The position numbers were made by a program, and so were the translations under genes. Shown here piece by piece: positions 57,509-64,000 of a stretch of DNA of 64,000 nt. Numbering within the stretch: position 1 is the stretch's first letter; every line of letters starts with the position of its first letter. A model generated the notes under the pieces. The model was not told the origin of the DNA and did not search any database. It was given only the letters and a program-made list of their open reading frames with translations. The stretch spans positions 1 to 64,000 of the forward strand of contig NZ_JABBXF010000002.1 in NCBI RefSeq assembly GCF_013030945.1, in the 5' to 3' direction. The stretch comes from Streptomyces morookaense (GTDB taxonomy: Bacteria; Actinomycetota; Actinomycetes; Streptomycetales; Streptomycetaceae).

Positions 57509-57838
57509 ATGACATCAGCAGCCCCCGCCTACGCCGTGGTCACCACGACCGCCGACGCCGAGGCCAAGGCCCGTTTCCTGGCCGCCGAGGTGATCGGCGA
57601 CCGGCTGGCCGCCTGTGCCCAGGTCTATCCGGTGTCCTCCGTCTACCGGTGGGAGGGCAAGGTCGAGCAGGCGCAGGAGTGGCGCGTCGACTTCAAGACG
57701 CGGGGGGAGCTGGTGGAGCGGCTCGCCGAGCGCATCGGCGAACTGCACGACTACGACACCCCCGAGATCATCGCGGTGCCCGTCGTCGCCGGCAGCGCCG
57801 GCTATCTGGCCTGGGTGGGGGACGAGACCCGGGGCTAG
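57509..57838 (+). CDS. cutA: Divalent-cation tolerance protein CutA
   Basis: This 109-residue protein has the CutA1 ferredoxin-like fold: YAVVTTTADAEAKARFLAAE, GDRLAACAQVYPVSSVYRWE, EWRVDFKTRGELVERLAERI and YDTPEIIAVPVVAGSAGYLAW. CutA forms trimers and is linked to metal tolerance, though its real role is unsettled. It is divergent from the mgtA leader, which places two cation-linked genes side by side. No strong ribosome site precedes the ATG. Confidence 0.9.
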   Translation: MTSAAPAYAVVTTTADAEAKARFLAAEVIGDRLAACAQVYPVSSVYRWEGKVEQAQEWRVDFKTRGELVERLAERIGELHDYDTPEIIAVPVVAGSAGYLAWVGDETRG

Positions 57839-57905
57839 CCGGGAGCCCCCACCGGGCGGAGCACACCAACCGTGTCCGGCCCAACACCCACCTCGTTGGC
57901 GGGAC

Positions 57906-58718
57906 ATGACCATCCAGCCCCGCGCCGCACTCCTCGGCGCCGTCACCGCGCTCCTGCTCACCGGCACCGCGACCACCGCCACCGCCGACCCCGCCACCGT
58001 GACCGGCTCCCGGTATGTCGCCCTCGGCGACTCCTACTCCTCCGGTCTCGGCGCCGGCTCCTACGACTTCGGGAGCGGGCAGTGCAAGCGGAGCGCCCGC
58101 GCCTACCCCGCCCTCTGGGCCAAGGCCCACTCCCCCAAGTCGTTCTCGTTCACGGCCTGCTCGGGTGCCACCACCGAGGACGTCCGTAACTCACAGCTCG
58201 GGCCGCTCTCCCGGCAGACCGGGCTCGTCAGCATCACCGCCGGGGCCAACGACGCCGGGTTCGCCCAGGTCATGCAGAACTGTGCCGTCAGCCCGGACGA
58301 CGGTGCGTGCGTGGAGCGCGTGAACGAGGCCCGCGCGTTCATCGAGGACGTTCTGCCCGACAAGCTCGACAAGCTCTACGACGCCATCGGCCGCCGGGCC
58401 CCCGCCTCGCGCGTCGTCGTGCTCGGCTACCCGCGCCTCTACAAGCTCAACGGCAGTTGCCGCATCGGCATCAGCGAGCGCAGCCGGACGGCGATCGACC
58501 GGGCCGAGGACGAGCTGAACGCCGTCACCGCCAAGGCCGCCGGCCGCCACCGGTTCGTCTTCCGGGACGCCAACTCCTCCTTCGCGGGGCACGAGATCTG
58601 CTCCGGCGACCCCCACCCCTGGCTGCACAGCCTCACGTTCCCCGTCGAGGAGTCCTATCACCCCACCGCCGACGGCCAGTCACACGGCTACCTTCCGCTG
58701 CTCCCGTCCCACGCCTGA
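57906..58718 (+). CDS. Secreted SGNH/GDSL lipase or esterase
   Basis: This 270-residue precursor has a signal peptide (AALLGAVTALLLTGTATT, cut near TADP) and the SGNH hydrolase blocks: VALGDSYSSGLGAGSY with the nucleophile Ser, SITAGANDAGFAQV with the oxyanion Asn, and SYHPTADGQ with the Asp/His pair. It resembles Streptomyces lipases such as the S. rimosus/S. coelicolor type, with paired cysteines in QCKRS, TACSGA, NCAVSPDDGACVE and ICSG. It overlaps the convergent XdhC gene by 39 bases. Confidence 0.9.
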   Translation: MTIQPRAALLGAVTALLLTGTATTATADPATVTGSRYVALGDSYSSGLGAGSYDFGSGQCKRSARAYPALWAKAHSPKSFSFTACSGATTEDVRNSQLGPLSRQTGLVSITAGANDAGFAQVMQNCAVSPDDGACVERVNEARAFIEDVLPDKLDKLYDAIGRRAPASRVVVLGYPRLYKLNGSCRIGISERSRTAIDRAEDELNAVTAKAAGRHRFVFRDANSSFAGHEICSGDPHPWLHSLTFPVEESYHPTADGQSHGYLPLLPSHA

Positions 58719-59831
58719 CGCGTCGGCCGGCGGACCGCCGTCGTGGTGGATGGGCGCCCGTGTCCCGGTGAGCGGCACCCCCGATCCGCCCCTGCGCACC
58801 GCGACGATCTCCGCCGCGATCGACAGGGCCGTCTCCTCGGGCGTACGGGCCCCGAGGTCCAGGCCGATCGGGGAGTGCAGCCGGGACAGCCCGTCCTCGT
58901 CCACGCCCGCCTCGCGCAGCCGGGACAGCCGGTCCCGGTGCGTGCGGCGCGAGCCCATCGCGCCGACGTAGGCGACGGGCAGCCGCAACGCCCGTTCCAG
59001 CAGCGGCACGTCGAACTTGGCGTCGTGGGTGAGGACGCACAGGACCGTACGGGCGTCCAGACTCCCGTGCGCGGCCTGCGCGTCGAGGTAGCGGTGGGGC
59101 CAGTCCACGACCACCTCGTCCGCGTCCTGGAAGCGGCGGGCGGTGGCGAAGACCGGGCGGGCGTCGCAGACCGTCACGTGGTAGCCGAGGAACTTTCCGG
59201 CCCTGACCAGTGCCGCCGCGAAGTCGATCGCACCGAAGACGACCATGCGGGGCGGCGGGCCGCTCGGCTCCACCAGGACGGTGACGGGCGCGTCGCAGCC
59301 GAGGTCCAGCAGCGCGGTGCGGCCGCCGGTCTCCAGGAGGGCGGCGGCCTCCGCCGCAGCCGCACGGTCGTGTTCCGGTCCGCCGCCCAGCGTGCCCTCC
59401 ACGGTCCCGTCGGCCCGCACGAGCAACGCACCGCCGTGCAGCGCCCGGACGAGCGCCGCACGCTCCTTCCGGGCGGCCGCCGCCAGTGCCTCGGCGCACA
59501 CCTCACGCCACGGCGCGTCCCGCCGCACCGGGGTCACCAGGACGTCGATCACGCCCCCGCACGTCAGGCCGACGGCGAACGCGTCCCCGTCCGACCAGCC
59601 GAACCGTTCCGTCAGCGGCTCGCCGCTCTCCAGCGCCTCCCGGCACAGGTCGTAGACCGCGCCCTCGACGCACCCGCCCGACACCGAGCCGACGGCCGTG
59701 CCGTCCGCGTCGACGGCGAGTGCCGCGCCGGGCTGCCGGGGCGCGCTGCCCCGCACCGCGGTCACCGTGGCCACCGCGAAGTCGCGGCCCTCCGCGCACC
59801 AGTGGGTCAGCTCGTCCGCCAGGTCCAGCAC
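58680..59831 (-). CDS. xdhC: XdhC/CoxI family molybdenum-enzyme maturation factor
   Basis: This 383-residue protein binds molybdopterin and helps sulfurate and insert it into xanthine dehydrogenase. VRGSAPRQPGAALAV, GSVSGGCVEGAVYDL and LTCGGVIDVLVTP form the XdhC domain; the second half is a Rossmann domain (MVVFGAIDFAAALV, VCDARPVFATARRF, YVGAMGSRRTHRDR, PIGLDLGARTPEETALSIAA). GAGGAGGG precedes the GTG. It lies 10 bases after the NCS2 permease gene and downstream of the xanthine dehydrogenase genes, matching its role. Confidence 0.93.
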   Translation of the reverse strand: MLDLADELTHWCAEGRDFAVATVTAVRGSAPRQPGAALAVDADGTAVGSVSGGCVEGAVYDLCREALESGEPLTERFGWSDGDAFAVGLTCGGVIDVLVTPVRRDAPWREVCAEALAAAARKERAALVRALHGGALLVRADGTVEGTLGGGPEHDRAAAAEAAALLETGGRTALLDLGCDAPVTVLVEPSGPPPRMVVFGAIDFAAALVRAGKFLGYHVTVCDARPVFATARRFQDADEVVVDWPHRYLDAQAAHGSLDARTVLCVLTHDAKFDVPLLERALRLPVAYVGAMGSRRTHRDRLSRLREAGVDEDGLSRLHSPIGLDLGARTPEETALSIAAEIVAVRRGGSGVPLTGTRAPIHHDGGPPADASGVGREQRKVAV

Positions 59832-59841
59832 CGTGCCCTCC

Positions 59842-61275
59842 TCATGTGGCTCCCAGCCACCGCTCGATCGGGTGCAGAGCGAAGTAGGCCGTGAAGACCG
59901 CGCTGAGCGCCCACATGAAGGCGCCGGGTTCGCGCCACTTGCCCTCGGCGGCCTTGATCACGGTGAAGGCGATGACGCCCGCGCCGACGCCGACGGTGAT
60001 GGAGTAGGTGAAGGGCATGAGGACGACGGTCAGGAAGACCGGGGTCACGACGGCCCGGTCCGTCCAGTCGATGTGCCGCGCGCTGCCCATCATCATCGCG
60101 CCGATGACCACCAGCGCCGCGGCGGCGACCTCGCCGGGCACGATGCGCGTCAGCGGGGTGAAGAACAGGCAGGCGGCGAAGAGGAGTCCGGTCACGACGG
60201 AGGACAGTCCGGTGCGCGCACCCTCCCCCACGCCCGTCGCCGACTCCACGTAGACGGTCTGTCCGGACGCACCGGCCAGTCCGCCGATCGCCCCGCCCGC
60301 GCCGTCGACCAGCAGCGCCCTGCTCAGGCCCGGCATCCGGCCCTGGGCGTCGGCTAGTTGGGCCTCGGACCCGACGCCGATGATCGTCGCCATCGCGTCG
60401 AAGAACCCGGCGAGGACGAGCGTGAAGACGATCATTCCGACGGTGAGGCCGCCGACCGCACCCCAGCCCCCGAACTCCACATGCCCGAACAGGGAGAAGT
60501 CCGGCATGGACACCGCGCTCCCCTGCAGCCGGGGAGGCCCGTTCTGCCAGGCCCCGCGCCCCGCCGCGCCGCTCGCGTCGACGACGACGGCGAGCACGGT
60601 GCCGGCGACGATGCCGATGAGGATCGCGCCGGGGACGCGGCGGGCCTGGAGCATGAAGACGAGCAGCAGCGTGACGCAGAAGACGAGCACGGGCCAGCCG
60701 GCGAGTTCCCCGGCGGGCCCGAGCGTGACGGGCCCGCCGCCGCCCTTGGCCGTGTGCACGAAGCCGCCCTTCACCAGGCCGATGAGGGCGATGAACATGC
60801 CGATGCCCATGGTGATGGCGTGCTTGAGGGACGCCGGGATCGCGTCCATGACGCGCTCGCGCAGCCCGGTGAGGACGAGCAGGACGATCACGGCGCCGTA
60901 GACCACGCACATGCCCATCGCCTGCGGCCAGGTCATATGGGGCACGACCTGCGTGGAGAGCACACCGGAAACCCCCAGCCCGGCGGCCAGGGCGAGCGGC
61001 ACCTTGCCGACGAACCCCATGAGCAGCGTGGAGACGGCGGCGGCGCAGGCGGTCGCGGTGATCAGCGGGGCATGGCCGAGCGTGTGGTGCCGGACGTCGG
61101 GGCCGGAGAGGATGAGGGGGTTGAGCAGGAGGATGTAGCTCATGGCCATGAAGGTGGTGATGCCGCCGCGTACCTCGCGCGCGAGGGTGGAACCACGGTG
61201 GGACAGCTGAAAGTACCGGTCGTACCAGGGCAGTTGCACGACCGGGGCCTCCGGCCGTGCGGGTGCTTGGGTCAT
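59842..61275 (-). CDS. NCS2 purine permease (AzgA type)
   Basis: This 477-residue membrane protein has ~13 helices and AzgA-family stretches: REVRGGITTFMAMSYILLLN, GKVPLALAAGLGVSGVL, GLRERVMDAIPASLKHAITM, FFDAMATIIGVG, and GQTVYVESATGVGEGARTGL. AzgA proteins import adenine, guanine or hypoxanthine. GGAGCGGG precedes ATG 61275. It lies between xanthine dehydrogenase and XdhC on one strand, so uptake, oxidation and maturation are grouped. Helix 1 follows a Pro-rich N-terminus. Confidence 0.92.
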   Translation of the reverse strand: MTQAPARPEAPVVQLPWYDRYFQLSHRGSTLAREVRGGITTFMAMSYILLLNPLILSGPDVRHHTLGHAPLITATACAAAVSTLLMGFVGKVPLALAAGLGVSGVLSTQVVPHMTWPQAMGMCVVYGAVIVLLVLTGLRERVMDAIPASLKHAITMGIGMFIALIGLVKGGFVHTAKGGGGPVTLGPAGELAGWPVLVFCVTLLLVFMLQARRVPGAILIGIVAGTVLAVVVDASGAAGRGAWQNGPPRLQGSAVSMPDFSLFGHVEFGGWGAVGGLTVGMIVFTLVLAGFFDAMATIIGVGSEAQLADAQGRMPGLSRALLVDGAGGAIGGLAGASGQTVYVESATGVGEGARTGLSSVVTGLLFAACLFFTPLTRIVPGEVAAAALVVIGAMMMGSARHIDWTDRAVVTPVFLTVVLMPFTYSITVGVGAGVIAFTVIKAAEGKWREPGAFMWALSAVFTAYFALHPIERWLGAT

Positions 61276-61300
61276 GGAGCCCGCTCCAATGGGGGGTGGC

Positions 61301-61340
61301 CGCGCCCCTGAAAGGGGCGCGGGGAACTGCGCGATCAACC
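61301..61340. repeat. Single REP-like arm between xanthine dehydrogenase and the permease
   Basis: CGCGCCCCTGAAAGGGGCGC then GGGGAACTGCGCGATCAACC is one arm of the intergenic repeat family. Its small GGGGCGC hairpin could cause partial termination between the two genes. Confidence 0.75.
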
Positions 61341-61368
61341 AAGACCTACCCGCAGCCGACGAACAACC

Positions 61369-63732
61369 TCAGGTCCCCGTGAGATGCTCGGGCCTCACGG
61401 GCACCCGCCGCACGGCGAGCCCCGTGGCCTGCCGGATGGCGGCGACAACGGCCGGCGTCGAGGAGAGCGTGGGCGCCTCGCCCACCCCCCGCAGCCCGTA
61501 CGGCGCGTGCTCGTCCGCGAGTTCGAGAATATCCACGGGAATGGCGGGGGTATCGAGAATGGTGGGGATCAGATAGTCCGTGAACGAAGGATTCCGCACT
61601 TTCGCGGTCGCCGGGTCGACCACGATCTCCTCCATGACGGCGAGCCCCAGGCCCTGTGTGGAGCCGCCCTGGATCTGGCCGGTGACGGACAGCGGGTTGA
61701 GCGCCTTGCCGACGTCCTGGGCGCAGGCCAGCTCCACCACCTTCACCAGCCCGAGCTCGGTGTCGACTTCGACGACCGCCCGGTGCGCGGCGAAGGAGTA
61801 CTGGACGTGCCCCCGCCCCTGCCCGGTCCGCAGGTCGAACGGCTCGGTGGGGCGGTGCCGCCACTCCAGTTCCCGCTCCACGTACGCGTCCTCCAGCACG
61901 TCGACGAGATCGGCGAGCACCTCGCCGCCGTCGGTGACGACCTTGCCGTCCTCCAGCAGGAGTTCGGCCGTCGCCCACGCCGGGTGGTACGGGCCGAAGC
62001 GGGCCCGCCCCAGCTCCAGCACCTCCTCGCGCACGGCCTCGCAGGCGCGCTTGACCGCGCCTCCGGTGACGTACGTCTGCCGGGAGGCGGAGGTGGAGCC
62101 CGCCGAACCGACTCTGGTGTCCGCCGGGTTGATCGTGACGCGGGCCACGCCGAGCTCGGTGCGGGCGATCTGGGCGTGCACGGTGACGCCGCCCTGGCCG
62201 ACCTCGGCCATCGCGGTGTGCACCGTCGCCACCGGCTCGCCGCCCACGACCTCCAGGCGGACGCGCGCGGTGGAGTAGTCGTCGAAGCCCTCGGAGAAGC
62301 CGACGTTCTTGATGCCGACCGCGTAGCCGATGCCGCGGACGACGCCTTCGCCGTGCGTGGTGTTGGACAGGCCGCCGGGCAGCGCCCGCAGGTCCGGCGC
62401 GCCGCCCGCCGTCTCCCACTGCCGCTCGGGCGGCAGCGGCATCGCCTTGACGCGGCGCAGGAGTTCGGCGACGGGCGCCGGGGAGTCGACGACCTGGCCG
62501 GTCGGCATGACCGCGCCCTGCGCCATGGCGTTGCGCTGCCGGAACTCCACCGGGTCCATGCCGAGTTCGGCCGCGACCCGGTCCATCTGCGCCTCGTAGG
62601 CGAAGCACGCCTGCACCGCGCCGAAGCCGCGCATGGCGCCGCAGGGCGGGTTGTTGGTGTAGAGCGCGAGGGCTTCGACGTCGACGTTGTCGACGACGTA
62701 CGGGCCGACGGCCAGCGAGGCCGCGTTGCCGACGACGGCCGGGGAGGAGGACGCGTAGGCGCCGCCGTCGAGGACGATGCGGCACCGGACGTAGAGCAAC
62801 GTGCCGTCGCGGGTGGCCCCGTGCTCGTACACGAGCTTGGCGGGGTGGCGGTGGACGTGCCCGAAGAAGGACTCGAAGCGGTTGTAGACGATCTTGACGG
62901 GTTTGCCGGTGCGCAGCGCCAGCAGGCAGGCGTGGGCCTGCATGGACAGGTCCTCGCGGCCGCCGAAGGCGCCGCCGACGCCGGAGAGGGTCATGCGCAC
63001 CTTGTCCTCGGGCAGGCCGATGACGGGGGCCACTTGGCGCCGGTCGGCGTGCAGCCACTGGGTGGAGATGTAGAGGTCGACGCCGCCGTCCTCGGCGGGC
63101 ACGGCCAGGCCCGACTCGGGGCCGAGGAACGCCTGGTCCTGCATGCCCATTTCGTACTCGCCGCGCACGACGACGTCGGCCAGCTCCCGTGCGGCGGCCA
63201 CGTCGCCGCGGACGACGGGCTGGCGATGGACGATGTTGGGGTGCGGGGAGTGGCGGGCGTGGGCGTCGTCGCGGGCGGGGTGGAGGAGCGGGGCGCCGGG
63301 GGCGGTGGCGGTCTTCTCGTCGGTGACGACGGGGAGTTGCGCGTACTCCACCTTGATCTTCGCAGCGGCGCGGCGGGCGGTCTCGGGGTGGTCGGCGGCG
63401 ACGAGGGCCACGGGTTCGCCGTGGTGGCGGACGACGCCGTCGGCGAGGACGGGCGTGTCCTTGATCTCCAGCCCGTAGCGGGTCTCGGCCGGGAGGTCGT
63501 CGTGGGTCATGACGGCGTGCACCCCGGCGGTGCGCAGCGCCTCGGTGACGTCGACGGACAGGATCCGGGCGTGGGCGTGGGGGCTGCGGAGGGTGAAGCC
63601 CCACAGCATGTCCTCGTGCCACAGGTCGGAGGCGTAGGCGAATTCGCCGCTGACCTTGAGGGTGCCGTCGGGGCGCAGCGTGGACTCGCCGATGCCGCCC
63701 CTGGCGCGGATGCCCTGGGTGAGGTCGCGCAC
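61369..63732 (-). CDS. Xanthine dehydrogenase molybdopterin-binding subunit
   Basis: This 787-residue subunit oxidises xanthine (and hypoxanthine) to urate. The first ~110 residues are the a/b hammerhead domain (TLKVSGEFAYASDL, WGFTLRSPHAHARIL), and the rest binds molybdopterin: GGAFGGREDLSMQAHACLLA, NPPCGAMRGFGAVQ, AEVGQGGVTVHAQIARTELG, SAGSTSASRQTYVTGGA, and the catalytic Glu in GVGEAPT. GGAGGG sits ahead of the GTG, three bases after the [2Fe-2S] subunit stop. It supplies urate to the uricase operon. Confidence 0.94.
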   Translation of the reverse strand: MRDLTQGIRARGGIGESTLRPDGTLKVSGEFAYASDLWHEDMLWGFTLRSPHAHARILSVDVTEALRTAGVHAVMTHDDLPAETRYGLEIKDTPVLADGVVRHHGEPVALVAADHPETARRAAAKIKVEYAQLPVVTDEKTATAPGAPLLHPARDDAHARHSPHPNIVHRQPVVRGDVAAARELADVVVRGEYEMGMQDQAFLGPESGLAVPAEDGGVDLYISTQWLHADRRQVAPVIGLPEDKVRMTLSGVGGAFGGREDLSMQAHACLLALRTGKPVKIVYNRFESFFGHVHRHPAKLVYEHGATRDGTLLYVRCRIVLDGGAYASSSPAVVGNAASLAVGPYVVDNVDVEALALYTNNPPCGAMRGFGAVQACFAYEAQMDRVAAELGMDPVEFRQRNAMAQGAVMPTGQVVDSPAPVAELLRRVKAMPLPPERQWETAGGAPDLRALPGGLSNTTHGEGVVRGIGYAVGIKNVGFSEGFDDYSTARVRLEVVGGEPVATVHTAMAEVGQGGVTVHAQIARTELGVARVTINPADTRVGSAGSTSASRQTYVTGGAVKRACEAVREEVLELGRARFGPYHPAWATAELLLEDGKVVTDGGEVLADLVDVLEDAYVERELEWRHRPTEPFDLRTGQGRGHVQYSFAAHRAVVEVDTELGLVKVVELACAQDVGKALNPLSVTGQIQGGSTQGLGLAVMEEIVVDPATAKVRNPSFTDYLIPTILDTPAIPVDILELADEHAPYGLRGVGEAPTLSSTPAVVAAIRQATGLAVRRVPVRPEHLTGT

Positions 63733-63735
63733 GGC

Positions 63736-64000
63736 TCAGCCCTCCTGTCCGGCCCCGGCGCGGGCCGCCGCCAGGCGCACCGCGTCGAGGATCTTCTCGT
63801 AGCCGGTGCACCGGCACAGGTTGCCGGAGAGCGCCTCGCGGATGTCCGCGTCGGAGGGCTGCGGGGTGTGGGCGAGCAGGTCGTCGGCGACGACGAGGAG
63901 GCCGGGGGTGCAGAATCCGCACTGGACGGCTCCGGCGTCGATGAACGCCTGCTGGACGGGCGCGAGTTCGCCCTGCCCGCCGGCCGCCAGCCCTTCGACG
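63736..64000 (-). CDS. Xanthine dehydrogenase [2Fe-2S] subunit, C-terminal part (5' end outside window)
   Basis: The 88 visible residues are the C-terminal half of an XDH-type iron-sulfur subunit: QQAFIDAGAVQCGFCTPG and GNLCRCTGYEKILDAVRLAA hold the two CxxC/CxC pairs of the second [2Fe-2S] cluster. The N-terminal plant-ferredoxin cluster must lie beyond the right edge. It ends three bases before the molybdopterin subunit gene and passes electrons from it to the flavin. Confidence 0.92.
   Translation of the reverse strand, partial: VEGLAAGGQGELAPVQQAFIDAGAVQCGFCTPGLLVVADDLLAHTPQPSDADIREALSGNLCRCTGYEKILDAVRLAAARAGAGQEG

Overview
The window is about 70% G+C, uses GTG starts often, has many 4-base ATGA/GTGA gene overlaps and contains family after family typical of Streptomyces (DUF1152, GPP34, SAV_915-type, RNase Sa, EACC1/caspase/STAND effectors). 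It reads as a chromosomal accessory-arm segment of a Streptomyces species. From memory the order (CUT2 sugar transporter, allantoicase/allantoinase/AllR, malate synthase, uricase block, hyi-glxR-gcl, acyl-CoA ligases) resembles the SCO62xx region of S. coelicolor; this was not checked by alignment. I see no tRNA, rRNA, CRISPR array, insertion sequence or integrase.

Layout. 1-8.4 kb: the 5' part of an enol-lactonase-type hydrolase running off the left edge through a 96-bp tandem repeat, a DEAD-box RNA helicase, and a two-gene conflict module (EACC1 adaptor plus a 1,524-residue caspase/STAND NTPase/WD40 protein). 8.4-14.3 kb: a sugar uptake locus with ROK kinase, three-gene CUT2 ABC importer, GntR regulator and KDPG-type aldolase. 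14.6-17.3 kb: a secreted RNase Sa homologue, an XRE-cupin regulator with a small membrane protein and a TenA-like protein, and a streptothricin acetyltransferase-like GNAT. 17.2-23.7 kb: allantoicase, allantoinase, AllR, a MobA-like protein and malate synthase. 23.7-30.5 kb: an AMP ligase, a YfcC-type transporter, DUF1152 divergent from a radical SAM protein, and an EamA exporter.

30.7-35.3 kb holds a compact co-directional block of GTP cyclohydrolase I, a small unknown protein, a SLOG/LOG-like protein, a NUDIX hydrolase, an MFS transporter and a bacterial nitric oxide synthase; it looks like a NO synthase with its own pterin supply. 35.3-44.1 kb is purine and glyoxylate catabolism: permease, 8-oxoguanine-deaminase-type amidohydrolase, uricase and a fused OHCU decarboxylase/HIU hydrolase on one strand, then hyi-glxR-gcl on the other. 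With the xanthine dehydrogenase, XdhC and NCS2 permease at 58.7-64 kb, the window encodes nearly the whole route from xanthine through urate, allantoin and glyoxylate to glycerate or malate. Two inverted-repeat motifs recur at the promoters of these catabolic units and probably coordinate them.

45.1-54.4 kb: two overlapping acyl-CoA ligases, a SAV_915-type protein, a second diaminopimelate decarboxylase, GPP34, an MFS exporter, and a TetR regulator facing two tiny membrane proteins across a double operator. 53.5-57.5 kb: MgtC and an MgtA Mg2+ P-type ATPase whose roughly 300-base leader carries a short Pro-containing ORF and an intrinsic terminator, a likely attenuator. CutA and a secreted SGNH hydrolase follow.
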